NCBI RefSeq assembly: GCF_038967635.1
Contig: NZ_CP152413.1
Location: forward strand, 7,258,001 to 7,322,000
DNA from: Bradyrhizobium sp. B124
Lineage (GTDB): Bacteria; Pseudomonadota; Alphaproteobacteria; Rhizobiales; Xanthobacteraceae
DNA: 64,000 nucleotides
Direction of reading: 5' to 3'
The notes beneath the pieces are model-generated. The model was not told where the DNA came from, made no database searches, and saw only the letters and a list, made by a program, of their open reading frames with translations. Below, piece by piece: positions 1-8,634 of the stretch (the stretch's first letter is position 1; each line of letters begins with the position of its first letter). A program made the translations under genes and the position numbers.

Positions 1-1104
1 GCCGAACGACAGATGGATGCGCGGCCGGGCGCGATCGATAATGAACTCGTCGGGGCGGTCGATCACCTCGTCGTCGCGGTTGCCGGAGACGTACCACATC
101 ACGACGCGGTCGCCTTTCCTGATCGTCTTGCCGCCGACCTCGGTGTCCTGGAGCGCGGTGCGCCGCATATGCGCGAGCGGCGTCTGCCAGCGGATCACCT
201 CCGGCACCATGGTGTCGATCAGCGCGGGGTTCTCCTTCAGCTTCCTGAACTGGTCGGGATGCTCATGCAGCGCCAGCACCGAGCCGCTCATGGTGTTGCG
301 CGTGGTGTCGTTGCCGCCGACGATGAGCAGGATGATGTTGCCCATCAGATTGTCGGGGTCCATGTGCCGGGTGGCGTCGCTGTGCGCCATCATCGACAGC
401 AGGTCGTTCCTCGGCGGCGCGTTGACGCGCTCGTTCCACAGCTTTGAGAAAGTGGCGTAGCACTCGTCCATTTCCTGCCGCCGCTGTTCCGGCGAGTCGA
501 CGACGCCGCTCTTCGGTAGCGCGGTGGAGACGTCGGACCAGCGCGTCAGCTTGCGTCGCTCTTCCCAGGGGAAGTCGAACAGCGTCGCCAGCATCTGGGT
601 GGTCAATTCGATCGAGACGCGCTCGACGAAATTGAAGGTCTCGTTGCGTGGCAGATTGTCGAGCACGCTCGCCGAGCGCTGGCGGATCAGCTTCGCCAGC
701 TCGTCGAGATGATTAGGCGTGAACATCGGCGAGACGGTCTTGCGCTGGTGGGCGTGCTTCGGCTGGTCCATCGCGATGAAGCTCGGATAGTCGTAGCCGG
801 GCGGCACGTCGCGGATCGAGATGCCGCCGAGCGTGGAGTCCGAGGAGAAGATGCCGTGGCTGGTGTCGACATGCATGATGTCGTTGTACTTCACCACAGA
901 CCAATAGGGCTCGATCGGCGAATTGGTGCAGTAGTGCACCGGCTCTTCCTTGCGCAGCCGCTCGAACCACGGCCACAACGTGTCGTTCTGGAATAGTTTT
1001 GGCGCGCCGGGGTGAAAATCCCTGAGGGGCGTCGCATAGGCTTCCTCGCGCGCCTGGCGCAACAGCTCGGCCCGGTCGGCACGGATGGCGGTCTGGACGT
1101 TCAT
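1..1104 (-). CDS. cytochrome P450, C-terminus beyond window edge
   Basis: This is the first 368 codons of a bacterial soluble cytochrome P450, a heme monooxygenase using electrons from a ferredoxin or similar partner. It starts MNVQTAIRADRAELLRQARE. The I-helix oxygen-activation motif GGNDTT lies near residue 260 and the K-helix ExxR (EVIRW) near 301. The window ends at ..HLSFG, directly before the expected heme-cysteine loop, so the cysteine itself is not visible. It closely resembles the complete P450 just upstream (1135-2406) along its whole length, with the same blocks such as LLIVGGNDTTRNT and YVSGNRD. The two genes are in the same direction 30 bp apart, so a tandem duplication in one operon is likely. 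The substrate cannot be told from sequence. Confidence 0.93.
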   Translation of the reverse strand, partial: MNVQTAIRADRAELLRQAREEAYATPLRDFHPGAPKLFQNDTLWPWFERLRKEEPVHYCTNSPIEPYWSVVKYNDIMHVDTSHGIFSSDSTLGGISIRDVPPGYDYPSFIAMDQPKHAHQRKTVSPMFTPNHLDELAKLIRQRSASVLDNLPRNETFNFVERVSIELTTQMLATLFDFPWEERRKLTRWSDVSTALPKSGVVDSPEQRRQEMDECYATFSKLWNERVNAPPRNDLLSMMAHSDATRHMDPDNLMGNIILLIVGGNDTTRNTMSGSVLALHEHPDQFRKLKENPALIDTMVPEVIRWQTPLAHMRRTALQDTEVGGKTIRKGDRVVMWYVSGNRDDEVIDRPDEFIIDRARPRIHLSFG

Positions 1105-1134
1105 GATTCTTGATCCCGGTTGGCTCGCGATGCG

Positions 1135-2406
1135 TCAGGCGGCAATGCGCACGGGCAGCGTCTCGTAGCCCTTGATGAAGCTGGAATACACCCGCTGCGG
1201 CTCCTCCACCACCTCGATCGTGTCGAAGCGCTTGAGGATCTCCTCCCAGATGATCTTGAGCTGCAGCTCGGCGAGACGCAGGCCGACGCAGCGGTGGATG
1301 CCGAAGCCGAAGGAGATGTGGGTGCGCGGCCGGGCGCGGTCGATCAGGAACTCGTAGGGTTTTTCGATCGCCTCCTCGTCGCGGTTGCCCGAGACGTACC
1401 ACATCACGACCTTGTCCCCCTTCTTGATCTGGCGGCCGCGGAACTCGAAGTCGGCCAGCGCGGTGCGCCGCATATGGGCGAGCGGCGTCTGCCAGCGGAT
1501 CACTTCGGGCACGAAACTGTCGATCAGCGCCGGGTTCTCCTTGAGCTTGCGATACTGCTCCGGATGCTTGCTCAGCGCGTAGATGCTCCCGGACAGCGTG
1601 TTGCGCGTGGTGTCGTTGCCGCCGACGATCAGCAGGATCAGGTTGCCGAGGAAATTCTTCGGGTCCATGTTCCGCGTGGCGTCGCTGTGCGCCATCATCG
1701 AGAGCAGATCGCTCTTCGGTGGCTGGTCAGCTCGTTCCTTCCACAGTCTTGCGAAATAGGTCGCGCATTCCATCAGTTCGGCCTGCCGCTCGTCCTCGGT
1801 GGCGACCAGGCCGCCAGCGCCGGGCAGGGTGGTCGCGACGTCGGACCAGCGCGTCAACTTGCGGCGATCCTCCCAGGGGAAGTCGAACAGCACCGCGAGC
1901 ATCTGCGTGGTCAGCTCGATCGAGACCTTGTCGACCCAGTCGAACACCTCGCCGCGCGGCAGATTGTCGAGGCACTCGGTCGAGCGGTTGCGGATATTGA
2001 TCGCGAGTTCGTCAAGGTGCGTCGGCGTGAACATCGGCGCCACGGTCTTGCGCTGCGCCGAGTGGCGCGGCTGGTCCATCGCGATGAAGCTTTCGCGGCG
2101 CAGGTCCGGCGGCACGTCGCGGATGGTGATGCCGCCGAGCGAGGCGGCCGAGGAGAACACCGCGTGGTTGGTCTCGATGTCCATGATGTCGTTGTAGCGG
2201 GTGATCGACCAGTACGGACCGAACATCGAATCCTTGCAGTAGTGTACCGGATCCTCGCGGCGCAGCCGGTCGAAATACGGCCAGAAGGTATCGGTCTTGA
2301 ACAACTCGGGATGGCCGGGATCGTAATCCGCGAGAGCAAGCGTGTTGGCGCGTTCGCGTGCAGCGTCCAGATTGGTGTCGTCGACCAGATCGATGGTCCC
2401 GTGCAT
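1135..2406 (-). CDS. cytochrome P450 (complete)
   Basis: A 423-residue soluble P450 of ordinary bacterial length. The I-helix motif GGNDTT is near residue 260, the ExxR motif (EVIRW) near 302, and the heme-binding loop FGFGIHRCVG carries the axial cysteine at about residue 373. I chose ATG 2406 (MHGTIDLVDD) over the upstream in-frame ATG at 2454 because GAGGAG sits seven bases before it and the family alignment with the neighbouring P450 begins there. It is first in the pair with the truncated P450 at 1-1104. Similarity is to linalool/terpenoid- and steroid-type bacterial P450s, but the substrate is not inferable. No ferredoxin gene is visible beside it. Confidence 0.95.
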   Translation of the reverse strand: MHGTIDLVDDTNLDAARERANTLALADYDPGHPELFKTDTFWPYFDRLRREDPVHYCKDSMFGPYWSITRYNDIMDIETNHAVFSSAASLGGITIRDVPPDLRRESFIAMDQPRHSAQRKTVAPMFTPTHLDELAINIRNRSTECLDNLPRGEVFDWVDKVSIELTTQMLAVLFDFPWEDRRKLTRWSDVATTLPGAGGLVATEDERQAELMECATYFARLWKERADQPPKSDLLSMMAHSDATRNMDPKNFLGNLILLIVGGNDTTRNTLSGSIYALSKHPEQYRKLKENPALIDSFVPEVIRWQTPLAHMRRTALADFEFRGRQIKKGDKVVMWYVSGNRDEEAIEKPYEFLIDRARPRTHISFGFGIHRCVGLRLAELQLKIIWEEILKRFDTIEVVEEPQRVYSSFIKGYETLPVRIAA

Positions 2407-2645
2407 GAGCGGCTCCTCAACCGTTTCGCTGCCGGGGCATCGCCGGCGCGACATGTTTTACCGAATTACATTCTCATTCCGCGGTTTGCGCAAGGGCTCA
2501 TAACGCGCATTTGGCCGCATTGATGTCAGGTCAAAGCGGCCGAATCCGGGCTTTTCGCCGGTGGAGGGGGCAAGGCGGCGACCAACGCTGTTTGAAACGG
2601 CGTTTGATTTGGTTAGGCGGCAGGTGCGAACGGTGCGGGGACTGT

Positions 2646-3005
2646 CTATTCGGTGCCGGGCTTTTCGCACGGGTAGGTGTCCTGCATGCCCCACAGCAGC
2701 AGGAGAGCGATCACCATCTCGCCTTTCGCGGACCGCTTGTCGGCCGACTTGAGCATGATCTCTTCGGTCTGCTCGCTGGTCAGCGCGAGATCGTTGGGCA
2801 TGCAGAACAGCAATTGTCCGCCATGCCGTTTCAGCCAGGCATTGGAAGCCATCAGGCCGCCCCTGACGCCGTCCAGGTACATATGATTGAAGATGCGAAA
2901 GTTCTCATTCTTCGGATTGCGATAGGAATCCAGCCGTATGTCGACGGCAGCGGCGGGAGCTGCCGTCAGCGCCAGGAAGCACACCGACATTATCCACTTG
3001 CTCAT
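2646..3005 (-). CDS. secreted Rap1a/Tai-like domain protein
   Basis: A 119-residue protein with a clear signal peptide (MSKWIMSVCFLALTAAPAAA, cleavage near residue 20). The mature part has the layout of the Rap1a/Tai family: YLDGVRGGLMASNAWL, then LFCMPNDLALTSEQ, and a C-terminal LLLLWGMQDTYPC, with two cysteines placed to form the family disulfide. Founding family members are periplasmic immunity proteins against type VI peptidoglycan amidases. Many proteobacterial genomes carry orphan relatives of unknown role, and no effector or T6SS gene is visible here. It stands alone, with the P450 pair downstream on the same strand. Confidence 0.7.
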   Translation of the reverse strand: MSKWIMSVCFLALTAAPAAAVDIRLDSYRNPKNENFRIFNHMYLDGVRGGLMASNAWLKRHGGQLLFCMPNDLALTSEQTEEIMLKSADKRSAKGEMVIALLLLWGMQDTYPCEKPGTE

Positions 3006-3307
3006 CGCTACCCTTCCTCGCTTGTCCGGCGTGTTCCTTTGTCACCTGATCCGTAAGTATCTCATTCCCGCGATGGGGTTCGAAGCTCGCGCTCGACGAG
3101 GGTGGGATGGCGGCCGCTTTGCTCCGACCCGGGGGCGACCCCGGCATCGAGGACTGCGCTGTTTCCGGCGATGCCGTTAAGGCATGGCCAACCGCACCCC
3201 GGCAAAAATCGGCCGGCGATCTCGACCTTGTGTGAAACCTGGATCACACTCGCAGCGACAAACCTGTGCTTTTGATACGCAGAGATTGTCTCGCCTGGAG
3301 TTAACCC

Positions 3308-4468
3308 GTGAACGACATGAGCTGGACCCCGCTGGGGCCGCCGCAGCCGCCCCCGCAACCGGTTCCGCCGCCGATGCCGGTGGCGTTTTCAGGGAACCGG
3401 AAGGAGTTTTTCCGGCTGGTCGCGCGCGGCGCCGGGCTCGAGCTCGTCACGCTCGGCTTCTACCGGTTCTGGCTCACCACCGACATCCGCCGTCACCTCT
3501 GGTCGAACACCCAGATCGACGGCGACGCGCCGGAATATACCGGCCGCGGCAAGGAGCTCCTGATCGGCTTCCTGGTCGCGCTCGCGATCCTGGTGCCGAT
3601 CTATCTCGGATATTTCCTGATCGGCATCGAGGCCGAGCATCTCAAGGCGTTCGCCTCGCTGCCGCTGGTCGCCTTCTTCTATCTGTTCGGCCAGTTCGCG
3701 ATCTATCGCGCGCGGCGCTACCGCCTGACCCGCACGGTGTGGCGCGGCGTCCGCTTCTGGATGAGCGGCTCGGGCTGGATCTATGCGCTGAAGGCCTCGC
3801 TATGGGGCGTGCTGGTCGTGATCACGCTCGGCCTCGCGTTGCCATGGCGCGAGGCGGCGCTCGAACGCTACAAGATGCGGCATTCCTATTACGGCGACCT
3901 TCAAGGCTCGTTCGAGGGCCGTGGCTGGGAGTTCTTCAAGCGCGGCTGGTGGCTCTGGCTGCTGATGCCGTTCGCGCTCTACAGCACGATCTTCGCCCCG
4001 TTCGCCTATGCAGCGTTCAAGGCGATCGAGTGGCGCTGGTGGCTGTCGGGCATCCGCTTCGGCGAGGTCCGGCTGGAATCCACCCTGCGCCGCAGCGCGC
4101 TGATCGGCCTGTACTGGAAGGTGATCGGCTGGGTCATGCTGCTCGGCATGGTGTTCGCGGCCTATCTCGTGCTCTGCACCTTCTTGGTCGCCAGCATGGA
4201 CGGCTCCTCGATCGAGAGCTTCTTCAAGACCGAGGCGTTCGCCAAGAGCATTCCCCTGATCGTGCTGCTCGGCATCGGCTATCTCGCCTTTGCGCTGGCG
4301 ATGAACGTGGTGATGCGGGTCTATCTGATGCGCGATCTCTGGGTCCGGGTGCTGTCCTCGACCATCGTGCACAACATCGGCGCGGCCGCCGACGTCGCCG
4401 CGCGCGGCGATCTCGCCAATGCGCTCGGCGAAGGTTTTGCCGACGGCCTCGACGTCGGTGGTTTCTAA
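3308..4468 (+). CDS. DUF898 (YjgN-like) inner-membrane protein
   Basis: 386 residues. A short proline-rich cytoplasmic N-terminus (about residues 8-28) is followed by at least six hydrophobic segments, for example ELLIGFLVALAILVPIYLGYF near 80 and VIGWVMLLGMVFAAYLVLC near 275. Recurrent blocks FYRFWLTTDIRRHLWSN and RYRLTRTVWRGVRFWMSGSG identify DUF898, which is repeated twice in such proteins. The function of the family is unknown. The gene is followed 105 bp later, across a palindromic repeat, by an M48 protease in the same direction. That DUF898-M48 neighbourhood recurs in alphaproteobacteria and suggests a joint role in membrane protein quality control; this is inference. Confidence 0.85.
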   Translation: MNDMSWTPLGPPQPPPQPVPPPMPVAFSGNRKEFFRLVARGAGLELVTLGFYRFWLTTDIRRHLWSNTQIDGDAPEYTGRGKELLIGFLVALAILVPIYLGYFLIGIEAEHLKAFASLPLVAFFYLFGQFAIYRARRYRLTRTVWRGVRFWMSGSGWIYALKASLWGVLVVITLGLALPWREAALERYKMRHSYYGDLQGSFEGRGWEFFKRGWWLWLLMPFALYSTIFAPFAYAAFKAIEWRWWLSGIRFGEVRLESTLRRSALIGLYWKVIGWVMLLGMVFAAYLVLCTFLVASMDGSSIESFFKTEAFAKSIPLIVLLGIGYLAFALAMNVVMRVYLMRDLWVRVLSSTIVHNIGAAADVAARGDLANALGEGFADGLDVGGF

Positions 4469-4569
4469 AGCATGATCCGGAAAAGTGCGAAGCGGTTTTC
4501 CGAGAAGATCATGCTCAAAAAAGGAGCTAAAGCGCGATGACGATTCAACCCAATCTCGCCGCGCTTTAG
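4469..4569. repeat. dispersed palindromic repeat, copy 1
   Basis: Two stacked inverted repeats fill the DUF898-M48 gap. The first has arms AGCATGATC (4469-4477) and GATCATGCT (4507-4515) around AAAAGTGCGAAGCGGTTTTC. The second has arms CTAAAGCGC (4527-4535) and GCGCTTTAG (4561-4569). The same two-part design recurs at 14,534-14,681, and the GCATGATCC half at 12,882-12,919. This is a genome-wide intergenic repeat rather than a gene-specific signal. Confidence 0.85.
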
Positions 4570-4573
4570 CGAC

Positions 4574-5698
4574 ATGGACTCCGGTACCAGCGAGACCAGC
4601 TCCGCGGCGGCGCCTGCGCCGGGCGCGGTGTTCTTCGACGGCGCATCGAGCCGCCGGCGCTTCGTCGCGCTCAAACTGTCCGATGCGCTGGAGATCAGGG
4701 AAGACGGAACGCTGCTCGCGCGCTGGGCGTTTGCCGACATCCGCCGCGCCGACAGCCCGTCCGGTCTGTTGCGGCTGAGCTGCCTGACCGCGCCGGCTCT
4801 GGCGCGGCTCGAAATCCGCGACGCGCAGCTGATGGCGGCGCTTGTCGCGCGCTGCGACGCGCTCGAGGCGGATTTGCCGAACCGCCGGGGCGTCGCCGCG
4901 ATCGTCGGCTGGTCGCTCGCGGCCGCGGTGTCGATCGTGCTGGTGGTGCTGTTCGGCGTGCCGCTGGCTGCCGAGCGGCTGACGCCGCTGGTGCCGGATT
5001 CCTTCGAGCGGCGTCTCGGCGACGTCGCGGAAGCGCAGGTCAAGGTGGTGTTCGACGGCAAGCCGTGCAGCAACGCGGCCGGCCAGGCGGCATTCGAGAA
5101 ACTGGTCGGCAAGCTGCGGGAGACCGCGGGCCTCGACACCTCGGTGCAATCGGGCGTGCTGGCGACCTCGGTGCCGAACGCCTTCGCGCTGCCGGGCGGC
5201 AAGGTCTATCTGTTCGAGGGGCTGCTGGAGAAGGCGGAAAACCCCGACGAGATCGCCGGCGTCCTGGCGCATGAGCTCGGCCATCTTCGCCATCGCGACA
5301 GCATGCGCGAGCTGATCCACAATGGCGGCACCTCGTTCCTGATCGGGCTGCTGTTCGGCGACATCACGGGGTCCGGCGCGCTGGTCTTCGCCTCGCGCTC
5401 GCTGGTGACTTCATCCTATTCGCGCGACGCCGAGACCAATGCCGACAGCTTCGCGATCGAGACCATGCACACGCTCGGCCGTCCGGCGAAGCCGATGGGC
5501 GAACTGATGTTCCGCGTCACCGGCAAGGAAGGCGGCAAGGGGCTCTCGATCGTCGCCAGCCATCCGCTGACCGAGGATCGCCTCGCGCGCATGGACAAGG
5601 CCGACGCAGCCGGCCGGACCAGCGGCCAGCCGCTGCTGTCGTCGGCCGAATGGCAGGCGCTGAAGGGCATCTGCGGATCGGGCAAGGGCAAGGTGTGA
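4574..5698 (+). CDS. M48-family zinc metallopeptidase
   Basis: 374 residues. An N-terminal cytoplasmic domain (about 1-100) precedes one membrane segment (VAAIVGWSLAAAVSIVLVVL, near 108-130), then an M48 catalytic domain. The zinc motif HELGH is within VLAHELGHLRHRD near residue 235, and the third zinc ligand is probably the Glu of DAETNADSFAIE near 290. The conserved NAFALPGGKVYLFEGLL segment precedes the active site as in family members of the YcaL/BepA/Oma1 group. It is likely a membrane-anchored protease facing the periplasm. It probably forms a unit with the DUF898 gene upstream and the small membrane protein downstream. Confidence 0.9.
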   Translation: MDSGTSETSSAAAPAPGAVFFDGASSRRRFVALKLSDALEIREDGTLLARWAFADIRRADSPSGLLRLSCLTAPALARLEIRDAQLMAALVARCDALEADLPNRRGVAAIVGWSLAAAVSIVLVVLFGVPLAAERLTPLVPDSFERRLGDVAEAQVKVVFDGKPCSNAAGQAAFEKLVGKLRETAGLDTSVQSGVLATSVPNAFALPGGKVYLFEGLLEKAENPDEIAGVLAHELGHLRHRDSMRELIHNGGTSFLIGLLFGDITGSGALVFASRSLVTSSYSRDAETNADSFAIETMHTLGRPAKPMGELMFRVTGKEGGKGLSIVASHPLTEDRLARMDKADAAGRTSGQPLLSSAEWQALKGICGSGKGKV

Positions 5699-5727
5699 AG
5701 CAGGGGATTTCGGACTGGAGCAGTCCC

Positions 5728-5973
5728 ATGCCGCGTGACGTCAGATACTGGTTTCCCGCCAAGCGTTACGGCTGGGGCTGGGGACCGCCGAACAACTGGC
5801 AGGGCTGGTCGGTGGTCGCCGGGTTTGCCGCCCTGATCGCCGTTGGTGCCGCAACGATCCTTCCGCACTCTCGCCCTGGCTTCATCGCCTACGTCGCCGT
5901 GCTGTGCGTCCTGCTCACCGGCGTGTGCTGGTGGAAGGGCGAGCCGCCCCGCTGGCGCTGGGGCGGCGACTAG
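5728..5973 (+). CDS. small two-TM membrane protein
   Basis: 81 residues starting MPRDVRYWFPAKRYGWGWG. I chose ATG 5728 over the in-frame ATG at 5650, which lies inside the M48 coding region. The WFPAKRYGWGWGPPNNWQGW block followed by two hydrophobic segments (residues about 30-47 and 53-70) is a pattern I have seen in many unrelated proteobacteria without an assigned function. It ends KGEPPRWRWGGD, a cytoplasmic Trp/Arg-rich tail. It follows the M48 gene by 29 bp and may be co-transcribed. Confidence 0.75.
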   Translation: MPRDVRYWFPAKRYGWGWGPPNNWQGWSVVAGFAALIAVGAATILPHSRPGFIAYVAVLCVLLTGVCWWKGEPPRWRWGGD

Positions 5974-6050
5974 AGCATGTTGAGATCAGTTCGAACGGCG
6001 ACCGCAACGGCGCTGCGCTCCCTCGCCCCGTTCTTATGGGGAGAGGGTTG

Positions 6051-6185
6051 GGGTGAGGGGCTGCCTCCGCGTATCCGGTGATAGCCGCATTTGCGGAGAC
6101 TCCCCCTCACCCGGAACGCATCTGACGATACGTCATAGCCGAAGCACTGCTTCGGCGTTCCTGAGAACGGCCGCCGAAGGCGGCC
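6051..6185. repeat. cluster of intergenic palindromes
   Basis: The 296-bp gap between the small membrane gene and the substrate-binding protein is filled by palindromes. GGGTGAGGGG (6051-6060) pairs with CCCCTCACCC (6103-6112), with CTCCGC/GCGGAG nested inside. GCCGAAGCA/TGCTTCGGC occupies 6138-6156, and GGCCGCC/GGCGGCC 6169-6185. This resembles the RIME-like repeats of rhizobial genomes. It may act as a transcription barrier between the convergent genes on either side. Confidence 0.7.
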
Positions 6186-6269
6186 TGTGCCTCTTCCCGC
6201 ACGCGGGGCGAGGTGAAGCGGTGTCAGCTGCTCGATTCAGCGCAAAGTCATCATGACCTAGCGCAACCC

Positions 6270-7418
6270 CTACTTCACCAGCCTGAACTTGCCGCCCTCG
6301 ACCTTGATCAGGAACGCCGACCGCTCGTCGTAGCCATTGTGGTCGGTCGGGCTCATCGTCGAGAGGCCGTTGTTCAGATAGACGTCCTTGCCGCGCTCGA
6401 GCTCGTCGCGTAACGCGGCGCGGAATTCCGGCGTGCCGGGCTTCGCCGTCTTCAGCGCGCTCGCCGCCGCCCGTTTGAACAGCGTGACGGCGTCCCACAG
6501 ATGGGCGCCGAAGATGTTCGGCTTTTGCCCGTTGACCTTCTCGTAGGACGACACGAACTCGTCGCGCGCCTGGCGGAACGGATCGCCCGCCGGCAGATCG
6601 TCGGCGATGGTGAAGGCCTCGCCGGTGAAGATTGCGGCCTCGACATTGGCGCCGCCGAGCTTGATGAATTCCTCCGACGCGACGCCGTGGGTCTGGAAGA
6701 TCTTGCCGGCATAGCCGCGGCTGCGCAGCGCCTCCTGCGGCAGCACCGCCGGCGTGCCTGCGGAGGCGATGAACACCGCCTCCGGGTTGGTCGCGATCAC
6801 CTTCAGCGCCTGGCCCATCGCGCTGGTGTCGGCGCGCGCATAGACCTCATGGGTCGTGACGGTGAGGCCGAGCGTGGGCGCCAGCCGTGACACCTCGTTG
6901 TAGTAGCCTTCGCCATAGCCGTCGGACACGCCGATATAGCCGAGCGTCTTGATGCCGGATTTCGCGATGTATTTCAGGATCGCCGCCGCCATCAGGTCGT
7001 CGTTGGGGACCACCTTGAACGCCCAGCGGCGGCGTTCGTCCATCGGCCGCACGATCGCGGTCGCAGCCGCGAGCGAGATGATCGGCGTCTTGGATTCGAA
7101 GGCGACGTCGAGCATCGGCATGGTCACGGGGGTCAGCGAGGAGCCGATCAGGATATCGACACCGTCCTGGATCACGAGGCGGCGGGCATTCTGCGTGCCC
7201 TTGGTCGGGTCGGACTCGTCGTCGAGCGCAATGTAGACCACCTTCTCGCCGCCGATCTCCTTCGGCAGCGCGGCGATGGTGCGCATCTGCGGCTGGCCGA
7301 GCGCCGAGCCCGGCCCGGATGCGGACACGACGACGCCGACCTTGATGTCGGCACGCGCGTCCGGCGCAACCAACAGCGCGCCCGCGAGTATCCAGAGTCC
7401 GGCCATGGCCAGCTTCAT
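6270..7418 (-). CDS. periplasmic substrate-binding protein, branched-chain amino acid type
   Basis: 382 residues with a signal peptide (MKLAMAGLWILAGALLVAPDARA, cleavage before DIKVG). The mature protein has the Peripla_BP_6 signature: VGVVVSASGPGSALGQPQ at the first strand, VVYIALDDESDPTKGTQNARRLV, and ILIGSSLTPVTMPMLDVA. It is the extracytoplasmic receptor of a HAAT/Liv-type ABC importer; ligands of this group range from amino acids to amides and aromatic acids. No permease or ATPase genes adjoin it, so it is an orphan receptor that probably shares a transporter. It converges with the 5728 gene across the repeat cluster. Confidence 0.9.
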   Translation of the reverse strand: MKLAMAGLWILAGALLVAPDARADIKVGVVVSASGPGSALGQPQMRTIAALPKEIGGEKVVYIALDDESDPTKGTQNARRLVIQDGVDILIGSSLTPVTMPMLDVAFESKTPIISLAAATAIVRPMDERRRWAFKVVPNDDLMAAAILKYIAKSGIKTLGYIGVSDGYGEGYYNEVSRLAPTLGLTVTTHEVYARADTSAMGQALKVIATNPEAVFIASAGTPAVLPQEALRSRGYAGKIFQTHGVASEEFIKLGGANVEAAIFTGEAFTIADDLPAGDPFRQARDEFVSSYEKVNGQKPNIFGAHLWDAVTLFKRAAASALKTAKPGTPEFRAALRDELERGKDVYLNNGLSTMSPTDHNGYDERSAFLIKVEGGKFRLVK

Positions 7419-7665
7419 TGCAATTCCTCCCAGCAGGTTCTTTTTGTGTCAGTGCGGCCAATGATAGCCGACCGGCGTCCGGTTTCGCATCTTATTGATT
7501 CCGCCTGATGCGTCTGTCCCCCTGATTGGGGACATCCGGGCCTCGGCTGCGGCCCGGTCGTGAACCTGACGTTTACCAATCCCCTAAAGGCCGCAGGAAC
7601 CAGTTTCCCTAATCGGGCGGCAATGTCCTGCTGTTATTGAAGGACAGGAAAAGGGACTACGAACC
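7419..7665. other. divergent intergenic region without a gene
   Basis: This gap holds the upstream regions of the substrate-binding protein gene (minus) and of the small ORFs at 7666 (plus). I see no convincing promoter box, repeat or RNA. It is AT-richer near 7,600-7,660 (GTTATTGAAGGACAGGAAAAGG), which supplies the AAGGGA ribosome-binding site of the next ORF. Confidence 0.5.
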
Positions 7666-7782
7666 ATGTTCAGCATTGTTCGGATCCTCGTCTTGATCGC
7701 ATCTCGATATGCGGGATCCGTGGTTGCAGGCGTGCAGTTGGACGGCGCGCAGCCGTCGCAAGCGGTCCACGTCCATGATTGA
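7666..7782 (+). CDS. very small ORF overlapping the next gene
   Basis: A 38-codon ORF, MFSIVRILVLIASRYAGSVV.., with a hydrophobic start resembling a short membrane segment. AAGGGA lies about ten bases before the ATG. Its stop overlaps the start of the following gene in the string ATGATTGA, a typical translational-coupling overlap. It could be a real micro-protein or simply an upstream ORF that tunes translation of the 7775 gene. No family is recognised. Confidence 0.4.
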   Translation: MFSIVRILVLIASRYAGSVVAGVQLDGAQPSQAVHVHD

Positions 7783-7987
7783 GCATCATCCGATCGCGCC
7801 CGAGCACGTGCGCGCCATCTGCGAAGAGATCGGCGAGCGACTGCGCTACGTGCTGCGCGACGACTACGCCGATTTGCCGCCAAGGCTGCGCGAACTTGTC
7901 AACGAGATCGCTCTGCAGGATTGCGAGGCGCCGTCGCTGGTGCCGGCAATGGCGGAGATGACGCGGCCGCTGGTCGTCGCGGCCTAG
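7775..7987 (+). CDS. small conserved-looking acidic protein
   Basis: 70 residues starting MIEHHPIAPEHVRAICEEIG. I chose this start rather than the in-frame ATG at 7709 because the upstream 22 residues are Arg/Ser-rich read-through and the 38-codon ORF ends here. The body IGERLRYVLRDDYADLPPRLRELVNEI is predicted helical and loosely resembles NepR-type anti-sigma factors. No PhyR or sigma-EcfG gene is nearby, so I do not assign that role. The gene converges with the signal peptidase II-like gene, whose stop lies 10 bp away. Confidence 0.6.
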   Translation: MIEHHPIAPEHVRAICEEIGERLRYVLRDDYADLPPRLRELVNEIALQDCEAPSLVPAMAEMTRPLVVAA

Positions 7988-7996
7988 GATATCAGC

Positions 7997-8500
7997 CTAG
8001 TTGTTGCCGTGGTCTGTCTTGGGCGCTTCCAACGACGGCAGGAGCGCGGCCAGCAGGACAAGCGCGATCCCTAAGTCGATTGAAACGTCGGCGACGTTGA
8101 AAATCCAGACAAATCGAAGTTTCGAGGCATCGAACAGATCGACGACGGCTCCCAATCGAAGACGATCGATCGCATTTCCGGCGGCTCCGGCGCCGATCAA
8201 GGCGAATCCGAAGGCGTTGATGGTCGACGTCGATCGCCGCAGGATGGATCCGAGCAGGGCCGTCGCTGCGGCAAGGCCGACGGACGCCAGCGCCCACTGC
8301 GACAACGCACCGTAGTCGGGAATGAGCCCGAATGCGTTGCTGCGATTGAACACGAGGGTGAGATCAATCGGGCCGGGCAGCTCGACGGTGGCGCCGGTTT
8401 CGAGCGATCGAAGGGCCCAAAGCTTTGTCAGCTGATCCAGCGCCAGCATCGCGAGTGCGACGCAGAACGCGACGATGCGCGAGCTTCGATATCTTCTCAC
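7997..8500 (-). CDS. lspA: signal peptidase II-like aspartic protease
   Basis: 167 residues from the GTG at 8500 (VRRYRSSRIVAFCVALAMLALDQLTKLW). The much longer reading to 8704 adds residues with no family counterpart and overlaps the LysR gene. Four membrane segments and the family blocks are visible: LDQLTK, NRSNAFG, GAAGNAIDRLRLGAVVDLFD and FNVADVSIDLG, with the two catalytic aspartates in the last two. The enzyme cleaves the signal peptide of prolipoproteins in the inner membrane. The NxGxAFG motif reads NRSNAFG here, with Asn in place of Gly. It sits away from ileS, so it may be a second, specialised LspA. Confidence 0.82.
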   Translation of the reverse strand: MRRYRSSRIVAFCVALAMLALDQLTKLWALRSLETGATVELPGPIDLTLVFNRSNAFGLIPDYGALSQWALASVGLAAATALLGSILRRSTSTINAFGFALIGAGAAGNAIDRLRLGAVVDLFDASKLRFVWIFNVADVSIDLGIALVLLAALLPSLEAPKTDHGNN

Positions 8501-8634
8501 GAAACCGTCTCTCGCTCCCCGGCCGCCATGGGCAACAACCCCGGTGTCACACCATAGTGTGATGGGCCGTAACGGCCAATATCTCCGACCGTATTGCACC
8601 AGACTGGCTTTGAAGTGAGGAGCACAAGTTCGCG

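Noticed and set aside
3800..5320. 506-codon open frame on the minus strand
   Set aside because: It lies antisense to the DUF898 and M48 genes, is rich in His/Arg/Gln/Asp as expected from GC-rich shadow frames, and has no domain.
7775..7987. NepR anti-sigma factor
   Set aside because: The helical pattern is only loosely similar and no phyR or ecfG gene is adjacent, so the name is not used.
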